Source: Siphonodentalium dalli (Eukaryota; Mollusca; Scaphopoda; Gadilida; Siphonodentaliidae). Taken from it: a DNA stretch of 64,000 nucleotides. Location of the stretch: contig CP136069.1 of the NCBI GenBank assembly GCA_032622095.1, forward strand, positions 89,943,878 to 90,007,877. The letters run 5' to 3'. Each line of letters starts with the position of its first letter. The first letter of the stretch is position 1. The translations under genes were made by a program, and so were the position numbers. Positions 52,319 to 64,000 of the stretch are shown in pieces. The notes beneath the pieces are model-generated. The model did no database searches. It saw nothing but the letters and a program-made list of their open reading frames with translations, and was not told the origin of the DNA.

Positions 52319-55070
52319 AAAAATCCAAGATGGAATATCAGCGGAACTTTAATGATGAAAATATATCCTGCTTCAAACGACTTTTAATGTCTGCTAATTA
52401 TAATAGTGTTGTAGGAAGAACGTGTCCTCAGGAATCATATAAATCATTTATGGAAATTTATTCAAATGCCTTTGAAATAGCTTTTCCACTGAAGCAATTG
52501 AGGCAAAAATCTATCAAACAGAAACCATGGATTTCCAATGGACTGATGATTTCCTCTGAACATAAAGCTAAACTTTTTCACAAAAAACTGAAGGATCCCT
52601 CTGAAACTAATGTTTTAAAATACAAAGAATTTTGTAAATTTTTTAAGAAAATAAAACGAGCAAGTAAGAATTTGTACTATATACATATGGTGAATGAATA
52701 TAAACATAATATGAAAAAAACTTGGAAACTTATTGGTGAGATAATGCAACAAAGATCTAAAAAAATGGAATATCCTATGTCATTCATTATTGGAGGGGTC
52801 GAAAAAGCAAATAGAAAAGAAGTTGCTGAAGCCTTTAATGCATATTTCTCTACCATTGGTACCACCGAATCTGAAAAAATAACACAAACTTGTAAAAACT
52901 TTTCTTCTTACTTACCTACACCTTGTAGTGAAACACTGTTCTTTCGCCCCACAACAGTGGAAGAAATTGAAACTACAGTTTCTTCCAGTAAAGGAAAGCA
53001 TAGTATTGATAAGGATGGCCTTAATTCTTTTATTATGAAGAAAGTTATCAATGAAATTTCTCAACCCCTATGTCATATTTTCAATCTTTCCATGGAAAAA
53101 GGAATTATTCCCGATGATATGAAGATAGCAAGGGTTATCCCCCTCTTTAAATCAGGCGATTCAAAGATAATGGGAAACTATCGCCCAATCAGTCTTCTTC
53201 CCATTTTTTCTAAAATTTTAGAAAGAATTGTGTGTCACAGATTAGTTGATTTTTTAAACAAACATGACATTCTCTATCATGATCAGTATGGTTTTAGAAA
53301 AGATCACTCAACAATTCATCCAATTTTGAAGCTACTCTATGATGTGGGTTTGAACAATGATAAGAAGAACAAAGATTGTACTCTAACTGCATTTATTGAT
53401 TTTTCTAAAGCCTTTGACACAATAAATCATGAAATTCTGCTGAGTAAACTTGAATCTTATGGAGTAAGAGGCAAAGCCAATGAGTGGTTTAGAAATTACT
53501 TGACCAATAGATCTCAATGTGTTGATTTGGAAGGTATGGTTTCTTCCAAACTCCCAATTACATGTGGAGTCCCTCAGGGATCTGTTGCTGGGTCGATTCT
53601 TTTTTTAGTTTATGTTAATGATATGCACAAATCAACTGCTTTATCACTTTTATCTTTTGCTGATGACACAACTGTGTACTTTTCGCACAGTAATCTGGAT
53701 TATCTGTATGACTACTTTAACAAGGAACTTGAAAAATTTAGTATTTGGTGTAGAGCAAATAAACTATCATTGAACACAAATAAAACGAAATATATGGTTA
53801 TACAACCAAAAAATGGTCCTTATGTAGTTGCTAATCGTAGGCTGAATATAAATGGACAACATGTTGAAAGAATAGGATCAGACTGTCAAGATAAGTCTTT
53901 CAAATTTTTGGGTATACACATAGATGAACATTTGACATTTGAATACCACGTGAAAGCCGTTTGCGCAAAAATGTCTAACTCTCTGTTTGCTGTAAATCGA
54001 GTAAAAAATTTCCTCCCCCTTGATTGTCTTCGAATGCTATATTTTACTTTAGTACATTCTCATATTCTGTATGGAATTGAGTTATGGGGGAATGCGAGTA
54101 CTCAAAATCAAGTTGTAGTGATACAGAAAAAAGCAATTCGAGCTATCAATAAAAAACGCTACAATAGTCACACCGAACCCTTATTTAAAACTAATAACAT
54201 CTTAAAATTACAGGATGAATACAGGCAACGGATATGTCTATTTATGCATGACTGGACATGTGCAAATGTACCAAAATCTTTTATAAATAGTTTTAAAATA
54301 TATAAAAATCCCAGTATGGATACTAGGTCTTCAGGTAAAATACAGGAATCAAAAGCTCGCATTAAATTTACTGAAAAACTACCCCTACATGTGTTTCCAA
54401 AGGAATGGAACTCACTGGATAAAAAAATACAGAGTACTCGACCGAAGTCAGCTTTTAAGAGCCAATTTACAAAATCCATTATTGATAATTATTCTATGAT
54501 TATTAAGTGCAAAAATAAGTTTTGTCCAGATTGTACAAATATGATATACTTAACTTTAACTTTCAATGAACCAGTTAAAAGGAAAGAAACTGTTATTATT
54601 GGACGACCTTCCCTTATTAGTAAAATGAATTTTCATAATGCCTGACATATATTTATATTTATATGCCTATATTCAGTGCCTATATTCAGTGCTAATTAAT
54701 TAATTGATGGATTAATGCTAATTGATTAATTAATCAATTAATTGATTTATAAAAAATTGTCTATTTAACCAATCAAAATGTGGTTTCTCGTCATGATTTC
54801 TAAATCTATTTGTCCTTTTATTAGCTTTTAGTAATGAACAAGGATTATAACATATGCAATCCAGCTCTCGCGTGTCATATGACCGGTTATATTATAAAAT
54901 CAACTTAGAATCAATCAAATTTTTTTGTTATTAATGGTAGCAACAGGAAGACGACCTGGATAGGTCATGTTGCCTCCACATGACATCTCACTTATGTTTC
55001 TTATTATGTCTATGTTTATATTTTATATACTATGTTATGTCATGAAATAAAGTATTCTGATTCTGATTCT
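52319..55070 (+). mobile_element. 5'-truncated non-LTR retrotransposon (LINE), CR1/L2/Jockey-like
   Basis: 2,752 bp present in copy A and absent from copy B at the same point (copy B reads straight through GAGGTACAGGTACATGTATG). Flanked by GGTA (52315-52318 and 55071-55074). It ends in three ATTCTG units after AATAAAGT, a microsatellite tail typical of CR1/L2-type LINEs, with a very short target duplication. The endonuclease is missing because the 5' end is truncated. Confidence 0.9.
52330..54645 (+). CDS. LINE reverse transcriptase ORF2 (endonuclease missing)
   Basis: 771 uninterrupted codons. Residues 1-230 are the linker between the endonuclease and RT of a normal ORF2. The RT core follows: GDSKIMGNYRPISLLP near 275-290, AFIDFSKAFDTINH near 355-368, GVPQGSVAGSILFLVYVND near 416-434, and the catalytic FADDT near 445-449, then a thumb region and a C-terminal tail with WNSLDKKIQS. 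The endonuclease domain is lost by truncation: the insertion begins only 11 bp upstream of the ATG, so the apparent start is probably an internal Met. The RT type and 3' tail suggest the CR1/L2/Jockey group. Without an endonuclease it is unlikely to move on its own. Confidence 0.9.
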   Translation: MEYQRNFNDENISCFKRLLMSANYNSVVGRTCPQESYKSFMEIYSNAFEIAFPLKQLRQKSIKQKPWISNGLMISSEHKAKLFHKKLKDPSETNVLKYKEFCKFFKKIKRASKNLYYIHMVNEYKHNMKKTWKLIGEIMQQRSKKMEYPMSFIIGGVEKANRKEVAEAFNAYFSTIGTTESEKITQTCKNFSSYLPTPCSETLFFRPTTVEEIETTVSSSKGKHSIDKDGLNSFIMKKVINEISQPLCHIFNLSMEKGIIPDDMKIARVIPLFKSGDSKIMGNYRPISLLPIFSKILERIVCHRLVDFLNKHDILYHDQYGFRKDHSTIHPILKLLYDVGLNNDKKNKDCTLTAFIDFSKAFDTINHEILLSKLESYGVRGKANEWFRNYLTNRSQCVDLEGMVSSKLPITCGVPQGSVAGSILFLVYVNDMHKSTALSLLSFADDTTVYFSHSNLDYLYDYFNKELEKFSIWCRANKLSLNTNKTKYMVIQPKNGPYVVANRRLNINGQHVERIGSDCQDKSFKFLGIHIDEHLTFEYHVKAVCAKMSNSLFAVNRVKNFLPLDCLRMLYFTLVHSHILYGIELWGNASTQNQVVVIQKKAIRAINKKRYNSHTEPLFKTNNILKLQDEYRQRICLFMHDWTCANVPKSFINSFKIYKNPSMDTRSSGKIQESKARIKFTEKLPLHVFPKEWNSLDKKIQSTRPKSAFKSQFTKSIIDNYSMIIKCKNKFCPDCTNMIYLTLTFNEPVKRKETVIIGRPSLISKMNFHNA

Positions 55071-55324
55071 GGTACATGTATGTGTATTCCAGAAAAGCAT
55101 TCAATGACAGAGAAGCAACTTTTATGTAGTGCTAGTTAACTGCAATATTAGGTATATTATTTAACTTCTGGTTGTGGCCTCAACTGGCAAATATTTTGCC
55201 ATGTAAACATTACACATGAAAACCCCCAAAAATATGTCTAATTGAAAACTTACCAGTAGCACAATAGTATTAATGACTTATTTAGTCTTCACTGAACAAG
55301 TCTTCAAATAGTGTGTCTGTCATT

Positions 55325-55662
55325 TGCAGAATGAGGTCCCCAGAGGGTGAATTTAGTTATGCTATCCCACACAGCAGGCTAGTATCACCAAATTCACCCT
55401 CTGGCACCTCATTCTGCTTAGGTAGAAGTTGTAGTAGGGCGCAAAGCGCCCAGGATGGTCGAAAAGATCCTGGGACCTCATTCTGTTTAGGCCTTATCTT
55501 CTGGGAAGTATCTACAGTCTCAAATTAGCATTGTTTTAGTTACTTTTTCCCTTCTGGGAAGTTTCTATATCCCCTAATGTGCAGAAGATAAAAAGCCCAT
55601 CATGCTGGATAACGTCACTAAATTCACCCTCTGGGGACCTCATTCTGCAAATGACACACACT
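55325..55662 (+). repeat. TTTGCAGAATGAGGTCCCC repeat (copy A)
   Basis: Begins TTTGCAGAATGAGGTCCCCA and ends inversely TGGGGACCTCATTCTGCAAA. Contains internal inverted GAGGGTGAATTTAGT and CACCTCATTCTGCTTAGG words. Copy B: 61266-61602. Confidence 0.8.
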
Positions 55663-58600
55663 ATTTGCAGGCTTTTCACTGAAACACTGGCTCAGTTCCC
55701 TATAGTATAATAGGCATTTGATTTCTTATTCTATAGTTTGAGTCTGCTTCAGCCAGTGTCCGGCAGCTCCTGAAAAAACTATAATCAATGGGCTTAGGTG
55801 TATACTTTGTTGACATGTCGATATTGAAACTGAAATAAAAGTTTTATTGTCACTAATCTTGAATTCAATTTTGATGTATATCACCACATTCATGTAAGGA
55901 TTGAGGGAGGGGTTGAATTTGAGAACCCTGGTTTGACTTGATGTCCTGTCAGTCTGATATTTCATCACAACAGTAAATACAAGTGGTTGTGAATTACGTC
56001 ACGCCACATGGATCCAGGCGGAAGTTAACCTAACCCATCCAATGCCGCGTATGTTAGTGATACCGGAGTTATAGCGTGCGCGTTAATAGACACTGAGCTC
56101 TAATTGGTCAATAGCCTTGTTTGTTTTTTGCATAAAATAATCATCACCCCTCTTCCATATGATTTCCCTTGGTAAAATAGCCATTGGCACAGGAATTAAC
56201 CCTTTGTAGTGAAGTTTGAATTTTGTGGTGTGGTCTAAAATATGAAATTATTTCTTTAGTGTAGTTCTGACACTAGTTACAAAAACGCAAGATTTAAAGG
56301 CGATTTCCCTGCGAGACGGACATGATTATTTTGCATAAAAAGTTTCCGCAAATATTAATCTTTCAGATTTAATGAAAATTTTGGACCTAGGATTTATATT
56401 GTGAACAGAAAATGCTAAAACGTTTGCACTGAGGCCTATGGAAAACATTTACACCAGTGTAACCTATAGTGACCGACGACCTACTTTCACTAATGCTTGA
56501 GATGGCAAAGAGCCACTTAGAATTATAAGAAGACTTGTTTTTAATCAGAATTCTATTTGGAATGCCCAAGCTTAAATAGTTGGATAAGTACATGCAAGTC
56601 AGACGTTATGTTTGTTAAGGTGTGCATCTACCCTGATGAAATGAACTGGTTATTCCAGATTAGACGGTCCCCATATCATCAAGATTACAACAACAACATT
56701 TCTTCAAAATACGGTTTAGTAATTAGAATCCATTAATTGCAACAAAATAATACTAACCAGTCAAATATGGTATCAAATTTCCCAAAACGTGTTATTTATC
56801 AACATTTTATTCAAAGAAATATGGCTGTATTATCACTTGAGTATCATGAAATTTGGCCGTATTACCACTTGATTTTAGAGTTATCCATCTTCATCCGCAA
56901 TTTGGTCCAAGACTGCCAGTTTGATGACTCATTTCTGGGCCACAAATAATTGCACATCTCGAGAAATAATAAACTTCCAAAATTTATATCTGATCACTCT
57001 GAGCTTGATGGGTGGGTTCCTCGACTCGAATCACATATTTTTTACCCCCGAAGCCAAAGAAATAGTAATTTGGGAGCATTAATTCGGATAATGCATCTTT
57101 AACACTGCCATTGAGTAGATATTAATAGCGAGTTTGCGATTACAAACCGGTACGGGTACCGGTACGCGTACGGGTAGCTACCCGTACCGGTACACGTTTT
57201 GAAATCGCAAACTGTTTTACCGGTAGAATTCATCACATCGACTGGTAATGTATGGTGAGCCAACTGCAACAAAAAAGATATTATGATATAGATTGTTATT
57301 CGCGTTATTGGCCTATGTTATACTTAGCGTTATGGGTTGTTGGAAATATGTATTTAGATTAGATGAGCCCCATGATAATCAGTTGCTTTCATCAAGGACG
57401 ATCTAGGTGGCAGTTGGACGAGGACGTTGCTTTTCTTTCACTCATATTGGTAACATTTTCAACAATTGGATTCTACATTTCATAGACCGATCGAGTGTTG
57501 ACAATAAATCGGTTGGAATTTTTAAACTTAGAAAATAGATTATGATAGCTCAAATATACAATTACGTTATATATAGTTAAAATGTCCAACCAATATTCGG
57601 TGTAAAATGTATTGTTTTAGACCAAGGGTCTAATATTGTCCTACATGTACTTTCAGTTCGATATAATACCGCATTTGTCCCTTATTTTAGTTGGGGAATA
57701 TTTAGTCATATTAAAGATGCATAATCCGAATTAACGCTCCGAAGTTACTATATTTGGCTTCGGGGGTAAAACTAAATATTTGATTCGAATCGAGGAACCC
57801 ACCATCAAAGCGCAGAGTGATCAGATATCGATTTTTGAAGTTTGTTATTTCTTGAATTGTGTAATTATTTGTGGCCCAGAAAAGAGTCATCAAACCGACG
57901 GTCTCGGACAAAATTGCAGACGAAGATGCTTAACTCTAAAATCAAGTGGTAATGCGGCCAAAATTTTATACTATAGTTGACAGCAGTTAGCATTATTTTG
58001 TTGTAATTAATCGATTCTGATAACAAAAGCTTATTTTGAAGAAATGTTCTTGTTGTAACTTTATGATATGGGGACCGTCTGATCGGTTTGAGTAGCTTTA
58101 AGTAAATCCTTGTTTGGAATCTTTCAACAGATCGAAGGGTCGGCCCGTCGGGGCAAGGGAATATTTATCCCAAGAATTGGGATTGTTGTCGGGATCTAAA
58201 CACGGAGGTAGGTTGAAATGTTTAACTTGGTAACAAAAAAGGTGTCAAAATGTAGTCTGTTTATTATATGGATTGAATAAAGAGCGTTTGCTTCACTTCT
58301 GTGCGAAACACAGAAAACAGCTGAAACTCGCTCTACTTATATGCTTAGATTTTGTAGAGTATGTATAGGTATTTCGTGTATTTGGCGACCTATATTATCC
58401 CCACTACAGTATACACAAGTATTGTGGTTCAAATGCGCCATGTCCGTTTAGATAGTAAATATATATTAAAATGAGAAATCAATCCCCACCTACATACGAT
58501 AAGGTAACTAAACGGTAATTGTATTCAAATGTGCAATGCATAGATAAATCCACGATATATTTATGTCCTTGTACAATGGGTTGAGACAGGGACGTGATGA

Positions 58601-59869
58601 CACCCCCTCCCCAACTTTGGTCAAATGTTCAACATTTGGAAATTTGATATACCTGACACAACATTTGTTGGAAATTTCACACAAACAATAGGTTGAAATT
58701 GTTTTCGTAGTGGATAATTTGTAGTTTTTAGACCAACATTTGCATATTTCCCTATTTTTGGTAACAAAATTTGGACTGAAATGGCTGTCAGAAACAGTTG
58801 GAAATTGTTCAAGCTTGGGGGTGGGGGCTGTCAGGTCTCAAAATTTCCAACAATTGGAAAGCATGATGCCAGCCAAGGGGAGGGGTGGATTTACGTGCAA
58901 ACTTGTGAATTTGATATGGTTTGAGATGTGTAGTTAGAAATTCGAAGGTGGACACCCTTCCTAACGCGCAGACCATCTATAGCCACGTCCCTGCAATGGG
59001 CGTCTATAGCACCATCTACTCACTCTATTAATCACAACCTGTCATTAATGCAGTGAACAAAGTTGTTAGTGAAAACAAATCGGCCTTCCGTATTTATCTA
59101 AATGCTAGAAGCCGCCTCGAGAATTTGAACACAAATCCTGGGTTAAAATGACAACTTTATCAATAATATTTGCCCATGAAATCTTTCAATAAATAGGTTA
59201 ACGCATAGCTGACTGGAATTTCATGGAATTCATGGACCCTTGAGTGAGAAAATCGTAATGAAAGGCTACCGGTCAATGGGACAAATCTACCCGTTTCAAT
59301 TCGCTATCGCTTTATGTGCTGCATTGAAAGTACCCAAGTGACCGTGACGATGTTCACAGATTTACCCGTACCCGTTCCTGTCGAACGGGTATCGCAAATT
59401 CGATAATAGTCAGCTTTACCAATCTTGTTCAGATTGTATGACAGTAATATGCTGCATTATGTACACAAACAATTGACTTATGTACTAATATACACTCAGC
59501 AAATAATATTGCTCTGTGTTTTCTCAAAGTGATTTCAACAAAGAGTTCCTGAATCAACTTTAAGCCAAGTGAATCAAGTTGATATCATTTATACAGATTA
59601 CCTCGCCTTTATATAGTCTGTGTGGGGAGAAGCTTGTGATTGGCTGTTGCCATGGTTTTATTTGGGTCAGGCATGAGTGAGTGTAGTGCTGATAATGGTT
59701 CTCATATGGTTCTCATGTATGGTTAGAGAGCGATTTGGGAACCCGACCCTGCAAATTATGCGAAATGCACTGGATTTTCACCCTCAGAACACTGACCTCA
59801 CTCGGTATGAACAGGAAGGACTTCTAGTAATATTCCTTCAATTACGTTCTGTTTTACATTGTTAGACCC

Positions 59870-59981
59870 ACAGGCCCCTGGGGAAAATTACTAGAATACC
59901 AATATAGACTATACCAGTGTAAACTGTGTTTACACTGGTATAGTCTATATTTGTATTTTAGTAATTTTCCCCAGGGGCCTG
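59870..59981. repeat. 112-bp palindromic element (copy B)
   Basis: Same as 51171-51282. Confidence 0.9.
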
Positions 59982-60715
59982 TTGTTTGACCTAGTATGTC
60001 ATGAGTGGAGCCGAATTTGACCCTTTCTATACTAAACAGTCATTGACGAGTAGTTCCCTTAGGAAGTGTTCAGATAATAAGTTCAACAAACAACCATTAT
60101 CTGAAATATTTCCCACCAATGAATATATTGTTTTTCTGTCTTGTCTTCTGCTTCTACTAACTGAACACCCCTCCAAATGAATACTAGACTGTTCCAATGA
60201 ATGTTTTTATAACTGAATGGGAGAATCCATCTAGTATAAAAAGGGTTAACTCATGGCCACCCGAAGATCAAGAACCTGACCCAATAGTCTCATCCAAATT
60301 TTCGAAAAGTCGTGCATGGCGGTCAAAATAGCACGAAGACTTTCTTTGCTAAATCGGCTCTGTGGCCAGAACCGACCATAAATCCTTGCATGTTCATGTG
60401 GTGCCACTGCTACCCATGACCATTCCACAATGCAGGAACCCAGTGTGAGTAAGGTTCTATCATGTGACTTGGATTTTTGTTTGTTTATAATGCTACTGTA
60501 ATGTAATATTCCATTTATTGTTTTGCATACATTTACATGATATATAATCACACACCCTCTACGTTCACACAATTAGCTCCCGTAGGAATCAGTACATTTT
60601 GCCATATGGTTTACATGAATATTTGAAATATATGTTACTTATAATTGTTTTGAAAAGTTGTTCAAATGATTAATGTTCTATTAACATGTATTGGTATATG
60701 ATTATAAGGAATGAC

Positions 60716-60862
60716 TTGCAGATCAATTGGGGTCATTGGTTTTAACCGGCAGAGTAATTAAACAAAGAGTAATTAAACAAAGTACGCGTAATTCATTCAC
60801 TTTGTTTAATTACTCTGCCGGCCAAAATCCAATGACCCCAATCGATCTGCAAGTCATTTCTT
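60716..60862. repeat. palindromic element (copy B)
   Basis: Same as 52009-52165, with CGCGTAATTC in place of ACCTGTAATTC in the loop. Confidence 0.88.
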
Positions 60863-62034
60863 AAATAACACCACATTCCTCCCACCATTTTATGAAAATA
60901 TCATTAGTGTCCATTGTTTTGATTCATTATAAATGCTTTGAGAATCTACATTTTCTGATTATACCACAACATTAACAATTGAGTACACAAAATTAGCTTA
61001 TATTGAGGTACAGGTACATGTATGTGTATTCCAGAAAAGCATTCAATGACAGAGAAGCAACTTTTATGTAGTGCTAGTTAACTGCAATATTAGGTATATT
61101 ATTTAACTTCTGGTTGTGGCCTCAACTGGCAAATATTTTGCCATGTAAACATTACACATGAAAACCCCCAAAAATATGTCTAATTGAAAACTTACCAGTA
61201 GCACAATAGTATTAATGACTTATTTAGTCTTCACTGAACAAGTCTTCAAATAGTGTGTCTGTCATTTGCAGAATGAGGTCCCCAGAGGGTGAATTTAGTT
61301 ATGCTATCCCACACAGCAGGCTAGTATCACCAAATTCACCCTCTGGCACCTCATTCTGCTTAGGTAGAAGTTGTAGTAGGGCGCATAGCGCCCAGGATGG
61401 TCGAAAAGATCCTGGGACCTCATTCTGTTTAGGCCTTATCTTCTGGGAAGTATCTACAGTCTCAAATTAGCATTGTTTTAGTTACTTTTTCCCTTCTGGG
61501 AAGTTTCTATATCCCCTAATGTGCAGAAGATAAAAAGCCCATCATGCTGGATAACGTCACTAAATTCACCCTCTGGGGACCTCATTCTGCAAATGACACA
61601 CACTATTTGCAGGCTTTTCACTGAAACACTGGCTCAGTTCCCTATAGTATAATAGGCATTTGATTTCTTATTCTATAGTTTGAGTCTGCTTCAGCCAGTG
61701 TCCGGCAGCTCCTGAAAAAACTATAATCAATGGGCTTAGGTGTATACTTTGTTGACATGTCGATATTGAAACTGAAATAAAAGTTTTATTGTCACTAATC
61801 TTGAATTCAAGTTTGATGTATATCACCACATTCATGTAAGGATTGAGGAAGGGGTTGAGGGGTTGAATTTGAGAACCCTGGTTTGACTTGATGTCCTGTC
61901 AGTCTGATATTTCATCACAACAGTAAATACACGTGGTTGTGAATTACGTCACGCCACATGGATCCAGGCGGAAGTTAACCTAACCCATCCAATGCCGCGT
62001 ATGTTAGTGATACCGGAGTTATAGCGTGCGCGTT

Positions 62035-62540
62035 ATGTTTTTTGACTGACCGCAGTGCCCGATCCGCCGAATGTGAACATGTTATCAACTGTTATGGCAG
62101 TCCATGGCCCACTGCAGTCAATTGCCGGGGCAATGCTGGGACATCCTGGGACGCCTATTTTGTCCGAGCCTGTATTCCATCATTTTCCAGCATGGCAAAG
62201 TTTCCACATAGATTTTAGAGTTATTGACCCTTGCTCAACACGTTGAAGATGTGCAACATATTTAAGTGAATATGCACTTTGTATTCTATTGGTATAATCA
62301 ATTCCTCCTACAGTTTGTAGTGTAGGGATCTGAAAGCCATAAATCCTTCGAACCTGCCACCTTCGTCAGGGGACATTTTGGTCAGCGACCTTATATTCAA
62401 GTTTACCATGATTGTTGCAAGTCAAAGATGCAATCCATCAAATAGAATTCACACATTCATGGATTGCAGTGCTTGAATTTGTATCCAAATTGAGGAACAA
62501 GCTAAGTTCAACTGACAGGTCATTGATTGAATATCATCTG
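62035..62540. other. unassigned sequence right of the duplication
   Basis: No gene supported; a 63-codon open frame at 62055 resembles nothing I know. Confidence 0.4.
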
Positions 62541-63155
62541 TTACATTTCAAAAATTGATATCTGATCACTCTGAGCTTTGACGGGTGTGCACCTGGACTC
62601 GAATCAAATATTTTTACCCCCGAAGCCAAAGAAATAGTTACTTGGGAGCGTTAATTCGGATTATGCATCTTTAAAGGTACTCAATCCGATAAAACTCCTC
62701 TCAATTACTATTTCAATGGCTTCGGGGGTCAAAAATATTTGATTCGAGTCGAGGAAGTCACCCATCAAAGCTCAGATTTGTTAGATATCGATTTTAGAAA
62801 TCTATTATTTTTCATTATCGGGAATTCTTTCTGGCCCAGAAGACAGTCAAAATTTCGTTATTATTACCACTTGATTATAGAGTTATCCATCCTTGTCTGT
62901 TTGAATAGAGTTTTGGCGTAAAATCTCGAGCAGGTTACCAAATTGACGGCAGTTATTTGTACTCATCTCGAGCAATTAACAAATTTCAAAAATCAATATC
63001 TAATAACTGAGCTTTGTTTGATGGGTTCCTTGACTCGAATCAAATATGTTTTACCCCCAAAGCCAAAGAAATAGTAATATAGGACCCTCTGATCGGATTG
63101 TTGTTGTTGGAATCTGTTGAGATGGGGACCCTCTTTACGGATTGAGTACCTTTAA
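62541..63155. repeat. cluster of CCCCGAAGCC-family repeats in both orientations
   Basis: Forward block 62565-62680 (CTGATCACTCTGAGCTTTG to GGATTATGCATCTTTAA), an inverted block 62685-62890 (GGCTTCGGGGGTCAAAAATA), and a further forward block 62985-63155 ending GGATTGAGTACCTTTAA. Confidence 0.65.
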
Positions 63156-63640
63156 GCATAATTCATCAGGACATGAAAATGAATTATGCTAAGTATAATC
63201 CAATTTATGCGTAATGAAAAATCTGAATTCTGTTTGTGTAATTGGCTTCCCATATAGTGTTAACTCTAATCTGCATGCAGCTGTCTATATACCGCAAATA
63301 TAACCAAAGTTCACATGACTATTATGGGAGGCCAACTTGATTTCCGCTTAAGCATAATTCAGCAAATTTTATGTTTTTAAAGCGTAAGTATGTTTCGCTT
63401 AAGCATAATTATGTTTTGCTTAACTTAAGCGGAATTCTGTTTCAGCACAACTCAAATGAGCAGTATATGCTTCAGTTCATTGGAAGGGAAATAAAAGGTG
63501 CTGTGAAGTGCAATCCAATTGAGCAATTAATATTGGTACCTCGGTCACAATTTGAAACAAACATGGTCATGCTATTCAGATTATCAGTTGTGTTACCTCA
63601 ATAAAAGTTGAGGGGATTAGCCATTTTTAATTGCAACAAG
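63156..63640. repeat. CGCTTAAGCATAATT-containing repeat region
   Basis: Several CGCTTAAGCATAATT/AATTATGCT words (63160-63200, 63345-63440), some facing each other, reminiscent of the TTTGCGCTTAAGCGCAAA array at 30906. No gene. Confidence 0.5.
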
Positions 63641-64000
63641 CTAAATTATTTTTAATCATAGGCTACTGGATTAAGTGGAAATTGAAATTTGCTTCATCAG
63701 CACATCCTGCAGCCCACATTTATTGGAGAGTTGTTTTGAAAATTTACAGGCATGTTTAGGATCACCTCTAGATGAGAAATATCAAGTTTTAAAGATTTGC
63801 GATGAAAAACATGGCTATTGGCAGCCATCTTCGATTACTCTTTGCATGACTAAATCCTTTGGCACACCCTATAGACCACATGACTCATCTGATAGTCCCC
63901 AAATTTCATATGGATCTTCAGGGTGACCACTAGATGGGAGTTATAAATTTTTTATGAATTTTGTTCAAAAACATGACTGCCTGTGGCCATCATGGATTTT
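63641..64000 (+). repeat. dispersed repeat with CTTTGCATGACTAAATCCTT block (copy at right edge)
   Basis: Matches the two blocks at 39780-40330. Continues past the window edge. Confidence 0.6.

Larger units (their letters stand above)
47476..56084 (+). repeat. tandem segmental duplication, copy A (with LINE insertion)
   Basis: 8,609 bp that aligns end to end with 56085-62034 apart from a 2,752-bp LINE (52319-55070) and a few small gaps. It starts AATAGACACTGAGCTCTAATT and ends GCGTGCGCGTT, where copy B starts directly with no spacer. Differences outside gaps are scattered single bases. No host gene recognised in the unit; it consists of dispersed repeats and palindromes. Confidence 0.95.
56085..62034 (+). 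repeat. tandem segmental duplication, copy B (no LINE)
   Basis: 5,950 bp directly after copy A in the same orientation. Compared with A it has about 76 extra bp near 56253-56330 and about 57 extra bp near 58253-58310, a short G-run at 58816-58828, and lacks the LINE at about 61016. Homology stops at GCGCGTT (62034). Confidence 0.95.

Noticed and set aside
62055-62246. 63-codon frame with Pro/His-rich residues
   Set aside because: No family resemblance and no splice signals noted.

Overview
The window is animal genomic DNA, AT-rich and dominated by repeats. It has one clearly recognisable host gene, a three-exon zinc transporter of the SLC39A7/ZIP7 type with GT-AG introns. Penelope-like, LINE, LTR, hAT-like and palindromic elements are packed between and inside its introns. 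Frequent TACATGTA and ACCGGTA words and the element mix suggest an aquatic invertebrate, perhaps a mollusc or another lophotrochozoan. This is an inference; nothing here fixes the phylum.

Layout. 1-558 is a 22-bp tandem array. 1212-14039 is a complete Ty3/Gypsy-type LTR retrotransposon lying on the minus strand, with 599-bp LTRs that I could not tell apart and a 4-bp target duplication (TTAT). In transcription order it holds: 5' LTR (TATA plus initiator), a leader with a tiny initiator exon and splice donor, an open frame ahead of gag, gag, a -1 frameshift site (T TTA AAC), a very long pol (protease, RT, RNase H, integrase), a splice acceptor, an F-type envelope-like gene, and an SGNH-hydrolase gene starting 4 nt after the env stop. 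The polypurine tract and 3' LTR follow.

14040-31480 is a repeat field: a decayed Penelope-like RT fragment, several dispersed families, a long inverted repeat (about 21965-23680), a GATATC-dyad array (24793-25515), a 1.26-kb near-perfect palindrome (27508-28767) and a long-TIR element with a flanking duplication (29150-30752).

31484-42475 is the ZIP7 gene; both introns carry a copy of the same 200-bp palindromic MITE. 42476-47475 is repeat-rich flank with hAT-like and TTAA-flanked MITEs.

47476-62034 is a direct tandem duplication of a unit of about 5.95 kb. Copy A (47476-56084) alone contains a 2.75-kb 5'-truncated LINE with an intact 771-residue RT reading frame, so the LINE arrived after the duplication. 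62035-64000 is more dispersed repeat.

How the parts work together. The LTR element looks like a complete retrovirus-like unit: unspliced RNA would give Gag and Gag-Pol by frameshifting, while a spliced RNA would give envelope and, by reinitiation, the hydrolase. The hydrolase next to an F-type envelope in a Ty3/Gypsy element is the most unusual thing in the window.
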